This document shows, in pieces, positions 13,041-24,171 of a stretch of 64,000 nt of DNA; position 1 is the first letter of the stretch; the number at the start of each line of letters is the position of its first letter. Location: contig JAJVDF010000046.1 of NCBI GenBank assembly GCA_022410635.1, forward strand, positions 1,748,309 to 1,812,308, given 5' to 3'. The position numbers were made by a program, and so were the translations under genes. A model generated the notes under the pieces. That model was not told where the DNA came from and made no database searches. It was given only the letters and a program-made list of their open reading frames with translations. Source of the stretch: Tretioscincus oriximinensis. Its lineage: Eukaryota > Chordata > Lepidosauria > Squamata > Gymnophthalmidae.

Positions 13041-13204
13041 AGTTTGTAGTTTAATTTCATCTTTCTTGCTAGTTCGATATACATTTTGATTACTTTGTCA
13101 AGTTATTTTTTAGCATGTGCTGTGAATATAAAGGCAAATAAATTGCCTGGAGAAAATAGGATTTTTTAATTGCATCCACACCTGTAGTACTGGCTGCTTG
13201 GAGT

Positions 13205-13417
13205 AGTGGCTGCTTAGAGGAGAAGGAGGAGGTCTGTATACTCTGCTTTTCTCAATCTGTAGGGAACCTGTTTTTCTCATCACAGCAGATATCTTGTGAA
13301 GTAAGCGGGGCTGTGACTAGCCCAAGGTCAACCAGCTGGCTTTTTTGGAGGAGGGTAAAATCAAACCGTGGAATTTCCAGATAAGAGTATGACACTCTGA
13401 CCACTACACCAGACTGG
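13205..13417 (-). mobile_element. tRNA-derived SINE
   Basis: The minus strand begins ccagtctggtgtagtggtca (A-box region, 13397-13409), has a B-box-like ggtttgatttt (13357-13367), then cagctggttgaccttgggct and agtcacagcccc, and ends in a ctcctccttctcctc tail. Same family as the copy at 32.9 kb. RNA polymerase III promoter elements are degenerate. Confidence 0.75.
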
Positions 13418-14303
13418 TTCTCAATAGGCAGTCCCAGAGACATGCCAGCCAACACCAGAGATTTCTTCAGGAAGAAAAGACTAGAGCTTTGAAGTGAACT
13501 CTGCAAAGTTTTTCCTCCATTACAAATATTCTGAGTGGCTCTATCCACTCAGTCCCTTTCACAGCAAGCATATAGAGGAACATTCCAGAGATCCACCAGT
13601 TTTGGAATCTGTAACATGTACCTTTTCTGTAGCTTCTAGATGCTAAAAACCAATTAGCAAGGGCCTTTCTATACTTGTTGGTGCTCTCCACCAGCAGATG
13701 TACTAAGAGCCTCCTTTCTGCATGCAGATCATAGAGGCCTTCCCCTCTGGGCCAGTATGATCTAGACGGACTGTGATTCAGATTAGGAAACCCTGAAATA
13801 TAAACCTAGCTGAAATCTATTGGCACATTAACTGAAATAAATCCAGATCATTAAATCTGTTATATTGGAATTCATTTTGATGGCATGCTTTATTATGTTG
13901 CTGAACTGAATCAACACCCATCCACCCCGCCTTTTATTCCTAGCTCTCAGAAGTTCGCATAGCTTTTGGGAGTGGTGTTGAAATTCATTAGAAACATGCT
14001 ATCATCATGCAAGTAAAATTGTTCTGTCTAAAAGTAATCCATTCTGATAATGAGGTGGATTGTATGATTTGGAAGAACTATTCCAGGTCCACAAATGTAA
14101 GGGTTTACTCCCTCTCTCACTTTCCTATATCATTAAATCACAAATGCAAAATACAAAATCCCTGCCACATTCACCTATTTTTTTATTTTTTAAAAGGAAC
14201 TGAGAAAACAAGACTTTCAAGGAAAATGAATTGTTTGTTAAAAAGAGGTTTTACTTTTATGTGTGTGTCTCTCTCTTTGTGTGATTCAAATGAATATTCT
14301 CGT

Positions 14304-14627
14304 CANCGGCCTGTGGAATTTACTTCCTGAAGAGGTAGTGGTAGCTAACAGCTTGGATAGTTTCAAGACAGGACTAGACAGGTTTATGGACACTAAAGGT
14401 ATAAATGGATAGTAGGATGGATGTCTGGATGTTGCCTCTGGGATGGAGCAACAGGCAGGACTCCTGAAATACCATTTGCAGGGAGTCATGAACAGGTGCA
14501 TATTTTGCTTTCCTCTGTTCGGACTGCCCAGGTGCATCTGGTGGGCCTCTGTGTGNCACAGAATGCTGGACTTGATGGGCTGTGGCCTGATCCAGTATGG
14601 CTCTTCTTATGTTCTTATGTTCTTATT
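14304..14627 (+). mobile_element. CR1-type LINE, 5'-truncated 3' end
   Basis: Begins cggcctgtggaatttacttc and continues through the 3' UTR to the terminal cttatgttcttatgttctta repeats typical of CR1. It is very similar to 52452-52760, differing at only a few positions, so the two are young copies of one subfamily. ORFs on either strand here are by-products of the 3' UTR. Confidence 0.85.
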
Positions 14628-15002
14628 CTCAGAACATAGAATTTATTCAGTACTATCTGAATGGAAAATAATCTCTTATATTAATATATTAGAAGAATAA
14701 TGGAATATTATCTGTGGAATAATCATTGTAAGATAAACAATTGATGAAAATTCAAAGAAAAGCTTCTATGATTAATATACAGAAGGTATTATAATCAAAC
14801 CAGAGATTTAACAAAAGTTAGATATTGGATAATATTGTGGGTTTGTATTTGTGCAACTGAAAGGCACCTTCTAATCAAATCAGATTGAAAACAAATATTT
14901 TCTAGCATAACAAAGGCCTTGAAGATTAAAGAGNAAGAAATTATATTTGTGCTATTGTACATAAGACAATAGCAGTATGAACATAATTGACACAAACAAT
15001 TT

Positions 15003-15052
15003 CTCAAGTTAGTCTCAAAGTGCTGCTAGCTCCTTTGCTGGACAAACAATAT
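15003..15052 (-). repeat. Dispersed short repeat, family R, fragment
   Basis: The plus strand shows agttagtctcaaagtgctgc tagctcctttgctgga, the reverse complement of the family R core. Confidence 0.6.
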
Positions 15053-16868
15053 ATATGTCTCATAATACATTTCACAGTCCCACCAGTGTCGCAAGATCCT
15101 GCTCAGTTTCTCCATATTTTCAATAATTTCCACTAGAAGAAATCTTGTAGATGTTAGCTGTCCCATTTGAAAAACAAATGGCCAGTTTTCTTCACATGCT
15201 TTTCCTATCTTTTTTTTCCAAAAAAACTCTCTTCATTTCCGTTTTCCAAATTGGTAGATTTCAGTAACATAATATGCTCTCAGTCATTTTTCTTGAGTAT
15301 CCAGCTTTTTAAATAGGTACTAATAATGTGTCACACAACATGGAACAAGATTATAGATCCAAGGAAAGGAGGATTGCTCTGGCCCATTTCCATATTTCCC
15401 CTGGTCACAGCATTCTGAGATTCAGAGTGCGGTGAGACTTCTGTTGGGAATAGTTGACAGCACTGGAGTAGAAGCTTGAGGAAGTAAGTCAGGCTGCTTT
15501 CTGGAAAGAAGGAAAAGAGGCTTCTTTTCACCTTTTTTTTCCAACAGCAGTCAGGATTCCTGTAGGAAATTCAAGAGGAGAAACACTGGTCAGCTGTGGG
15601 TGTGCAAGAATTTCCTTTTTTTTTAGCATTCCTGCAGTCCATACCACACAGCTGATCAGCAGCTTTTTGGTCTGGGATGGTAGGTAGTACCTTAGTGGCC
15701 CCTTATTCAACCCACTGGGAAGTTCACAAAGGACTCCATTATCGGAAAACAAATTAAATATGTACTCCTATCGTTCCCAATATTCAGAACATTTGGAACA
15801 TTTTGGATATAGTAGCTCATCTGATAAAACTTGCAGATGTTTCAAGTTGCAATATAATATAGAAGCTCTTTTGCACACACTATTAGGCACTGTACTTATT
15901 TCAATGCATTTTAATGAAGCACTAGTATTTCCCTTTCCATAGAAAACTGTGATAAATGTTCCTCTCCATAAATGTATATAAAATATTTCTGCATAGATGG
16001 AATCATGTCATCCCAAAAAAGCATTAATCATTTCCAAAAGCCAAGGGATTACACCAAGATGAATTGTCTTTATAAGCAGAGAAGGTCAAGGGTCAAAGGG
16101 ACAAGTAGTAGCCCACATCCTTGCTTGCAGCTTGTGTATATCTTCAGATTCTATTAGGTGAAAAAATTCCAGATAGAATGAGCCAAGCGATAAACTTAGG
16201 TTTTTGAACCTAAGTCTAAGAACATAAGAATCTGGGCAGTCTTAAGAAGAAAAAGGCAAAATCATAGGACTCATGTGCAAATTGGTGTTCAGTTTCCATA
16301 GTGGATGGCTAAGGAAAGTGGTAAAATTGCCAAGTAGGAGGCAAAAGATCCAAATTCATCATCTGAAGAGTTCAGTTCAATAAGCTAGGTGAGGATACAA
16401 TACTAAGAGAATATTAGAAGCAGTGTTTGCTACTAACATACTATCATGTGACAGGGACGACAGTATGCTTTTACTGTTTTCTGGCAGATTGAAGGTAAGT
16501 AACTGAAATCTCTTGACCTAATGAACTACTTCATTGCATATTAGCTACAAACCAAGTAAATGTAAACTCTGTTTATACTCTAAGTACTAGGAAACTAAAT
16601 ATTANATCAAGAATTTCTCCAGATCATTCAAGAACTGTGAAACCATCTCTAGGGAAATGAAGTAGCACCATAGGTCCAAATCTCATCAGAAAGTGTTCTA
16701 TTCATACCAATTGGCTCACTCTGTGATCACTTATCAATGGGTACCTAGATACCCCCAAAAGATACAAGGATATGGACTGCAATATGAACCGAATCCAAGG
16801 CATGATGGGGCAAACTTAAGGTCCCCACAAAAGCTTGAAGTATTGTTAGTCTTTTCTACATNATAGTT
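15053..16868. other. Intron, no gene seen
   Basis: AT-rich with T-runs near 15532 and 15618. A small CR1-like remnant (aagaacataagaatctgggc, minus strand) lies near 16205-16250. Confidence 0.55.
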
Positions 16869-17440
16869 TGGGGAATTCTCCCAAAGATATGGCCTTAAGC
16901 AGTTTAAATAGGGAGGCTTTTGAACAATAAGCCCATCTAGTCAAATATTCTGAGTCACATAGTGACCTACCAGCTGCACCTCAGCAGTCTCAAGCAGAAG
17001 GCAAAACCTTCTCCCTGCAAACGGTATTTCAAGAATACTTTCTTTGTTCTATCCTGGAGGCAGTATCAAGTGATCTATCCTAATAGCTATTGATACACTT
17101 GCCTTCCGTATATTTGTCTAATACTATCTTAAACCTACCCAGGCTCCACCTCTACTGGAAGTAAATTCCATAGACCAGTGGCCTTCTCGGTGAAAAAATA
17201 CTTTCCCTTCCCTGTCAGATCTTCTACCCATCAGCATCCTAGCAGCACCCTATTCTTTTCAAATATATTTGGACTCTCTGTGGACTCTTTGTGAACTACA
17301 GGAACACATTCCACCTACTCCACTGATCATTTTTTTAATAAAGTGGACAACTATGTGAGAGTATACATCTCCCTAGTTTATCTGTCCACGTCTCAATGAT
17401 ACTGACCAATCTTCCTGTCCAGGCTTGAACAAATTATAAA
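16869..17440 (-). mobile_element. CR1-type LINE 3' UTR
   Basis: The plus strand shows gcccatctagtcaaatattc, agtctcaagcagaaggcaaa, aaattccatagaccagtgg, ctacccatcagcatcctagc and cagcaccctattcttttc: the reverse complement of a long CR1 3' region. Diverged; no coding part left. Confidence 0.7.
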
Positions 17441-18952
17441 TAAGGATGTTTTATTCCAAACTGATTTGGTAACAGTAATACCAGAGCAGTTTGCATTAAC
17501 ATGCATATCTGAATTTTGAAGACTAGAGGGAAGACCAGAGAGAGACATTTTTCCTTCTCTGGGTAAAGCTATTCTTTCAGCACCATGCTTTGTCTCGACT
17601 CATGTACCTGGAATCAAGCTTACCAAGTATTCTCCCCAATTTCATAGCCATCCAGAAAACATTTTCCTCACTCATTCCCTTGCTGATCCCTTTCCAGCTT
17701 GCAGCATTTCCAGTCACAGCTTGTGATGTTACTTAACACTTTTTCTAAGATGTCTTTAGCATTCTTCCCCCATCCTTCACTTGGGGCAAAGACCTCAGAT
17801 GAATTAGAAGTTGTACCTTCTGAATTATTTTTTTACAAACTTTAAAGATGCACTACTCTTGCCTTCTGCTCCCTCTCCCCTTTCCGGTAACTCTAATATC
17901 ATTTAATAGCCAAGTCACCTAAATTGTCCCAAGTTCCCTTTTTACTATGTGTTTTAATTTATACAGTGAATTTCATAGCTATAGGATGACAATATTATTG
18001 TAAGTAGATGCATTTTTCCCAGTAAAAAATAGAAGCTTGCACAGGAGGGGGGGGGAGCCAAAAGAGTTAAAAAAGTAACAGAAGTGAATTCATACCCTGA
18101 TGGAAAAGAGAGGAGGAAATGTTAATAGATAATGTGTAAAATTAGGGAACTATATTAAGATCCTTCCTCTCCATTTCAGAGTTATGAGCTGAACTTTGGA
18201 ACATCACTTAAAAGTGGATTCTGGGGGGCAGGGTGAATTACACATCCATCATGAATGGCAGGGCACAGAAAACAGCGCACTGCAATTTATCTAACACCAA
18301 AGGGGACAATTTTAAGAAGATTGGTCCATGCTAGTAAGAACCAAGAGATGAAAAATTTGGATCTACCTGAGAAAAACGTGATTATAAGATGATTACCAGC
18401 ATCAGTTACTAATGTTAATTGCAGTGTGACCTTCAGGAACAGGGTGAGATATAGAAATGCAAATAAATAAATAAATAATGAATGAATGAATGAGAATGAG
18501 AGGGAGATGTGAAGGTGGAGGTATTTTTCTTTTATTTCTCATATGTATTGAAAATATACTATTATTAACAATAATGATGATGATATAATGATGATGAACT
18601 TTTTTAAAAAAATATTGTTATTGGTTTTTTTGGTAAATTGAGTACTCAACTTTTCTAAAGCAACTCAAGGTTGACATTTTAGCCNCAGATGAATTATTTT
18701 TAAACCTATTGTACCTCATGTTAATTCTTCCCAAACTCCATTAACCTAAATTAAAGCATGAGGAGAAAGAGAAAGATGCATTTCATGGAGTATCTTAACA
18801 ATCAAGGTTATAGGCAAACACATTTGGAAGACAGTTTCCTCAATCCATTAATTGCTAATGAAATTGATCCAGTGAAACAGACCTAATTGCCAGTTGTAAA
18901 AAAACAAAACAATTGTAAATAATAGGTACCTTCATTTAATAATGATGATTCT
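17441..18952. other. Intron, no gene seen
   Basis: AT-rich. Simple repeats AAAT then GAAT occupy about 18460-18495, and a GATGAT-type stretch lies near 18570-18598. No coding signal. Confidence 0.6.
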
Positions 18953-18968
18953 TGGTACATTTAATAAA
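18953..18968 (+). repeat. Left copy of 16-bp target-site duplication
   Basis: tggtacatttaataaa, identical to 20550-20565. It lies in AT-rich host sequence directly before the GC jump. A duplication of this length is typical of target-primed (LINE-type) integration, not of LTR or most DNA transposons. Confidence 0.85.
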
Positions 18969-18978
18969 GAAATCGGNT

Positions 18979-18999
18979 GCCGCTGCGAGTTGCAGCGGC
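18979..18999 (+). other. Left terminal hairpin of the GC-rich element
   Basis: gccgctgc and gcagcggc form a perfect 8-bp stem around a 5-base loop (gagtt), starting 10 bases inside the left junction. Confidence 0.7.
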
Positions 19000-19105
19000 G
19001 CCTGGAAGTTGCCGGCGGGGAAGGAGAGACGCGCTAGGAAGCCGCCTCTCTATCGTGCCCACACCAGGACGCGATTGGATGATGCGGCTTCCGGGCGACG
19101 AAGGG

Positions 19106-19112
19106 TATAAAA
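19106..19112 (+). promoter_or_regulatory. TATA box of the GC-rich element
   Basis: TATAAAA between GC-rich arms, followed about 20-30 bases later by ccgcccgccatcttccttct, a plausible polymerase II start region, and by an ATG 108 bases further on. Inferred from sequence only. Confidence 0.55.
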
Positions 19113-19219
19113 CTCTTCGCCGCCCGCCATCTTCCTTCTTCTTCGCCGGGCAGCGAGAGAGACAGACGTGTCCCTCNCACTCCCTCCAAGCCTCCCGGTC
19201 GCCTTTTTTTTTTTCGACC

Positions 19220-19354
19220 ATGAGGCTTTTTTCAGCAGCGAAGAAGAAGGCTTCCGAGGATCGGGATCAGGTGCCTGGAGGTAAGACTCAGCNGCCGGCC
19301 CTATTTAACCGAGCGGGCAGCCGCGAACCTCTGGGGGATCCCGGNAGGGAGTGA
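19220..19354 (+). CDS. Short leader ORF ending at or reading past a splice donor
   Basis: The ATG opens MRLFSAAKKKASEDRDQVPGG. At 19281 the sequence is GGAG/gtaagac, a strong donor. Unspliced, the frame continues to a stop at 19354. Either a short peptide or a first coding exon of the element. The N-terminus is basic (KKK). No homology recognised; two N bases lie in the read-through part. Confidence 0.3.
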   Translation: MRLFSAAKKKASEDRDQVPGGKTQXPALFNRAGSREPLGDPXRE

Positions 19355-20023
19355 GGTTTAGGACCGGGCCTCGAGCTGGCCTAAACTATTGCGCCTAGGG
19401 CTGGGGGCAACACAACCCCCCCATCAGTAGCTGGGTTTAGGGGCTTTGCCGGAGCGCGCTGGACCCGCAGCAGAGCCGGCGCTCCGGTGGAAGGCACCCC
19501 GGCCGATAAGGGGCTTTTGGCTTTAGCAAGCCACCCCCCCCCCCATAGAGGGCTTTGGCTTTACACAGCCATCCCCCCCTCCTGCTTTGGGCAGGGAGAC
19601 GGCGCGGGGTATTCGCCGGTTTGGGATAACCCCCGCCCCCATTATCGCTCCTTCATAGGGGGCTGAACAAGGCCTGTGGGAGCAAGAGGTGCTGGTCTCC
19701 CCCGATTGGGCAGCGGCCATCTGGGTGGACTTTGACCGCTGTAGCAGGCCTGGAAGGGGTCCCGAGTCAGACCCTCGTTGCAGGGCAGGTCACAGGGGAG
19801 GCGGGATTGTTTTTTATCAACCGGCCCCCTTTTGGTTGCGTCTTCTTGCCTGGGCCTACTCTCCCTGCGCATTGGGCAGCAGCCCAAGGTGTGGCAGAGC
19901 TATAGCATCTCATTGACTCTTTTGTTGCATCAGTGCCATTATTAGTATTATCTTTGCTCCAGCAGGAACTCAATAACAGTGCTATAGTTAGTTATAATAT
20001 TCTCTGGGCTATAAAACTTGACC

Positions 20024-20549
20024 ATGCCGNGTGGTGCATCCAGCAGAGGCAGAGGGGGGTCTACCAGGGGCAGAGCTAGGACAAGAGGGGGGTCTAGCCA
20101 AGGCCCCAGGGCTGGTGCTAGGAGTACTCCTCCCCTTCCGGTGGCCCCCGCCAATGGGTCCCCTCTTCCGGCCTGGCCTTTGCCACCCAACAGCGATAAT
20201 GGTATGGCAGAATTTAGGGCAGAATTTAGAGAATCCATGGGGCACTTGGCCACCATCATGGAGAAACTAGTCAACCCCAGTGTAAAAGCCTCTTCTCGCC
20301 CAGCTCCAGTAGCAGAGACAACGGGGGAAGGGGCGTCAATGGAGCAGGTGCCTGAGGATCCAATGGAAGGCACAAGCCAAGCAACCACGGAGGCCGACAT
20401 GGGTGAGCATGCCAGGGGTCACAGNGGGAGAAGTCAACGCCAGCANAGACGCGACTCTGGCTCCTCAGGTACGAGCTCTTCTTCATCCTCTTCGGGCGAG
20501 CGAGAAGGGGGGCGCAGGGCATACTGGCGGGCAGGAAAACCCGCCAGTA
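20024..20549 (+). CDS. Gag-like Gly/Arg-rich ORF of the GC-rich element
   Basis: From ATG the frame is open to and beyond the right junction, with three N bases inside. The N-terminus is rich in RG (RGRGGSTRGRARTRGG), which usually binds nucleic acid. Pro-rich sequence follows, then a probable helix MAEFRAEFRESMGHLATIME, then a Ser/Glu-rich tail ending SSSSSSSGEREGG. This order fits ORF1/Gag-type proteins of retroelements but no zinc knuckle or polymerase is seen. In-frame codons after 20549 belong to the duplicated target and host DNA. A TATAAAA at 20010 is too close to the ATG to be its promoter. Confidence 0.4.
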
Positions 20550-20551
20550 TG
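20520..20551 (+). other. Right terminal hairpin at the insertion junction
   Basis: CATACTGGCGGG and CCCGCCAGTATG form a perfect 12-bp stem with loop caggaaaa. The last two bases of the stem are also the first two bases of the right target duplication. Confidence 0.8.
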
Positions 20552-20565
20552 GTACATTTAATAAA
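20550..20565 (+). repeat. Right copy of 16-bp target-site duplication
   Basis: tggtacatttaataaa, identical to 18953-18968. Confidence 0.85.
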
Positions 20566-22624
20566 CAAAAAGAATATTGATTATAATAGCACTACTAGTA
20601 GTAATAATGTTAAAATATAACTAACATTTCTTAATATAGTATATAACATCCAGTCAATGCTGCAGTGGAGAAACAGGAATTACTGCTCTTTGAATAAAAA
20701 ACACATGTATTTCATAATTATCTGGAAGGAAAAATGCTGAGTGTGTTCAAACACAAGAATGTTCAAAGCATGTAAAATATATAGATAGATGTAAAATTTT
20801 AACAAATAAAATCCAATTTATAATATAATAAAACGTTTCCATGTTCCAGATGACTCACTTTTTCCAAGCCATCTGTTGAAGTGCTCCTTGAAAGGCACTA
20901 GCAAGGGCCAATCAAAATACATTTTTTGCTTTCAAGGTGGAACATCTTGAACATGAGCAAATACATGCAACTTCTTTAAGGAATATTGGGTAAGAAAGCA
21001 GACTATTTTAGAAGATTTGATTATTTTATCAATTGAAGATAGTTTATTTAGAAGATGGGAGGGAGGGAGGGAGTTGATTACTGCTTTTTAAATAATTTAA
21101 TAATTGTATATAGTCATTAATTGCCTTCCCTCCTTCCAACTGCGTTTTGCATTTTCATATTTCCTGAAAAGTGAAAAAGGCGTTTCAAAGAACAGTATTC
21201 TAGAGCTTGCTGTATTCCTTTCCCAAAAGACAGACTTGATTGTAACATTGACACAAAGGTACAAGACACAAAGATACATGCTATTGATAATAATTTATGT
21301 TAATAAAAAGCAGCTAAATGCCATGTACAGAATAATGATAGAAGTGCTTCCCAATGATTTGACTATTGAATAGAAACAGTTTTAATGCAAGGGGTACATT
21401 AATGTGACAGGAGAATACTCAATAGAGCAGCTAAAGACATTTGGAGGCTTGTTGAAGTAGAAAAGTATTATATTTCGTAAAGAAATAATCAAGCCTTCTT
21501 GGTATGAAAATTCATATATAATATTGAACAACTTAGTTCCACTAGATGAGATTCAGAATACATTTTGCAAGCTGTTTGAGAGCTTTTGCATTAGATAAGT
21601 AAAAATATGTTAAATTAAAAATAAAACTGGCATTTTAACAATAGCTAAAAGAGGTGGTAAAATTAAAAGTGTTACTAAAGTGTTAGATGAATATTTCATG
21701 CCATTTGAATTCTAAACAATTATTTTAAAACCACTGATTCCAACTGCAGTTTGCAGTAGCAAAATGTTTTACAAATGGGACTGGGCTCAGTAAACACTGG
21801 ACATTTTCAAACTGAAGAAAAAGTGTCATTGATTTACAATTAAGTAACCATCTGTTATCAATCATTAATTTCTAAAGTTTTATCAGTAGAATGATTACTT
21901 TTAACAAACATAAATGAATTTGAAGGAGGGATTATTTAAAAGTTATACCAGACAGTCTACAATTTTAGCCTAAATATATCCTTAAAAAGTCCTGGGAAAA
22001 ATGTGAGAAGAAACCAGAACCTCTCATCACAAGGCACACAATATGCTCAAAAGTTTGTATCTCTTTTCCTATTTCCCATCTGTAGTATTAATTTTTTTTT
22101 TTTGCAGAGTCCAAGGTTCTGAGGTCTGTCATTGTTCTTTATGGACCAATGTTGGATTCAGCACACATTTTTGCCAACATTGTGGCTCCCACCTTCTCTA
22201 GGCAGTGGTGGAAACCCCAGTGTGGTAGGGAATGGTGGTGCTGGTCAGTTTTGAATTGGGAGCCCCCAAGTCACATGGCAGGCCAGGTTCATATGGCTTG
22301 GCAGGAGTAGCTGCTGTTCGGATAGGTGAACAGAAAGCAACAACAGGGTGGATGATGCATTGACTGCTGAGCACAGTTGCATCTTTTTGCTTCTTTACCC
22401 AGTGATCAGCTGAGCTTCACCACTTGTATGTAATATAACTCTAGCTTGTTTTTTCATTTTTAATTAAATTAATATTAATAATACGCACGGTTTTGGTTAT
22501 TTAAATTACATACACTTAATATACAAATAAGAAGATTCAAAATCATTAAAATGTATATCAAAAGTTTTAAAATGAGAAAATCAGTAAGAATAAATATCAT
22601 TAACTTAAAAATACCAACACTGAC
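20566..22624. other. Intron, no gene seen
   Basis: AT-rich. A GGGA microsatellite lies at about 21056-21073. The stretch 22110-22420 is less AT-rich (cagtggtggaaaccccagtg, ggtggtgctggtcag) and probably an old repeat, unassigned. Confidence 0.55.
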
Positions 22625-22780
22625 CTCGTTGACTGTTACATAGTACTGTTGCTGCTGAAATTGGGGAGAGTTGTCATTTCTGTCTCTCACAACAATCCGA
22701 ACTTCATGGTAGATAATGGTTCCTACTTTTCGGTTAACACACTGGACCTGGACCACGATAGATTGAATGGACATTGGTGG
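22625..22780 (-). CDS. PCDH15: PCDH15 exon, C-terminal half of EC1 and EC1-EC2 linker (52 codons)
   Basis: The exon encodes [14 protein letters not shown], then [19 protein letters not shown], and ends QYYVTVNE. It holds the DRNDN calcium linker motif. Its Cys (VQCVN) corresponds to the partner of the DCKLA cysteine in the EC1 disulfide. Its TIIY and HEVR residues correspond by my count to mature Ile108 and Arg113 of the CDH23 interface; Arg113 is the DFNB23 position R134G in precursor numbering. Acceptor aactttgtag and donor GAG/gtcagt give 156 nt in phase 0/0, the same codon count I obtain for the human exon. A local oddity is QFQQQQYYV where the human protein has TFKHESYYA. Confidence 0.96.
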
Positions 22781-24007
22781 CTACAAAGTTGGGATTACAA
22801 AGTAATAAAATATATACATAATTATTTCTTGAAAGCACACTGATACTCAAATTATAATTTCAATGTATCATAAGTGCATTACCACATTTTGGGGGGTATT
22901 GTTAACCGTAATTATCACAGTTGTGTTGTTAGTGGTTTAAAGAATTTTTATACAAGTGAGCATCCTCTTAAAGATATGAAAATGTAGTTTATTTATGCTT
23001 AACAAAATAATAACCCTTGAGACAATTTCCTTTGAGGTTAGGGTCAGGAGACTGGAAGAGTCTGGAAACAGATGTTTGAGAGCGTGGATAATGATGGATC
23101 CAGGGGAGGATAGTGAATGGGTACAAAAGAAATTCCTCTGTGATCATATCCCAAGATTATGTTTCTTGATCACCTGCTACGAATGGCCATGGAACGTTAT
23201 TTCCCATTTTATCACCTTTGATTTAACAATAGTCCTTTCTATATATCTGCAGTTAGGGTTTCCATAACTAAACATTGCTTAGTGTCTTTTATTCTTGACA
23301 CATGATCATTTAATAAGATAAATGGATCTCAGTGTCTTATTTTATTCCACTGTGATAGCTGTCTGTTTTTGCTTTCATGTTCATAAACTGTTTACCACTC
23401 CATATAAGGGGTCCCCTCTTCTTTAGTTACGTGTTTCTGAAATACAACATTACATATCGATCAAATGTTTCTTCACAGTATGATTGTCTCAATGAGTTTC
23501 ATTCAGTTTTGTCCTAATGCTTCTATAAATATATGGCAGATGTTTTGTTTCCTTGCTAGTGAATAAAGAACTCACTCTTCTGAAATAAAATGGAAAGCTG
23601 CTATTTTATTCCTGCTATTTTATTCCTGAAATAAAAACAAACAATAACTTAAGCCTGTCTCCTTAAAGCCTGCAATAAAACATCTTTGAAAATATGTGAA
23701 CAAAAGAAAAGATCAGGCATTTGCTGGTTAACTTCAAAATTTAGATGCTTCACTAAATCAGATACACCCTAGAGCCACAAAAACCAAAGAAAATGCGAAG
23801 AAATGAATGCAATGATTGACAGAAGAAAGAAGCTACAGGCTTAGCCAGAGGGAGGAAATTTTCCTTTGTTTACACAATAAACATTCCATGTACACTGTAC
23901 AATTTATTTACATGATAGCTGNTAAGCCATCAGTAGCTGAAATAATATCTGCTCAAATATTACCACAATAAGCAAGCAAACAAGCAANAGAAATCTTCAA
24001 CCTAAAG
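22781..24007. other. Intron between the two EC1 exons, left part
   Basis: AT-rich; a short tandem duplication (ctgctattttattc twice) lies near 23597-23625. Nothing else recognised. Confidence 0.6.
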
Positions 24008-24125
24008 GTGCATCTGGACATTACTCATTTATTCCACTATTTTTGGATATTCTAGAAAAAATCATGGAAATTAAACAATGAAGCTTTATTCCAGATTATG
24101 CTAATGCAGTGGACTACATAAGTGA
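24008..24125. mobile_element. Diverged relative of the palindromic MITE
   Basis: Holds catttattccactatttttg, gatattctagaa and aagctttattccagattatg, which resemble the arms of the unit just to its right but with large gaps. Confidence 0.4.
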
Positions 24126-24171
24126 CATTTGTAAGTAGCCCTGAAGAAATGAACTCTCAAAACACAGATAT

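Larger units (their letters stand above)
18969..20549 (+). mobile_element. GC-rich inserted element with own promoter and Gly/Arg-rich ORF
   Basis: A unit of 1581 bp bounded by perfect 16-bp direct repeats, very GC-rich against AT-rich flanks. In order it has: a terminal hairpin; a promoter with TATAAAA; a short ORF (19220) that meets a gtaag splice donor; about 700 bp of C-rich leader or intron-like sequence; a second ORF with a basic Gly/Arg N-terminus; and a terminal hairpin at the right junction. It has no poly(A) tail, no visible LTRs and no polymerase. Promoter layout resembles copies A and B at 3.0 and 43.6 kb. Possible readings are a nonautonomous retroelement mobilised in trans, a retroposed or truncated DIRS- or LTR-type gag segment, or a novel element. 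Confidence 0.7.

Noticed and set aside
20010..20016. TATAAAA just before the Gag-like ORF
   Set aside because: Only eight bases from the ATG, so it cannot serve as the promoter for that ORF; likely coincidental.
19948..20400. 150-codon minus-strand ORF and overlapping small ORFs at 19.5-20.5 kb
   Set aside because: GC-rich DNA lacks stops in several frames; the plus-strand frame with the RG-rich start and helix is the more plausible one.
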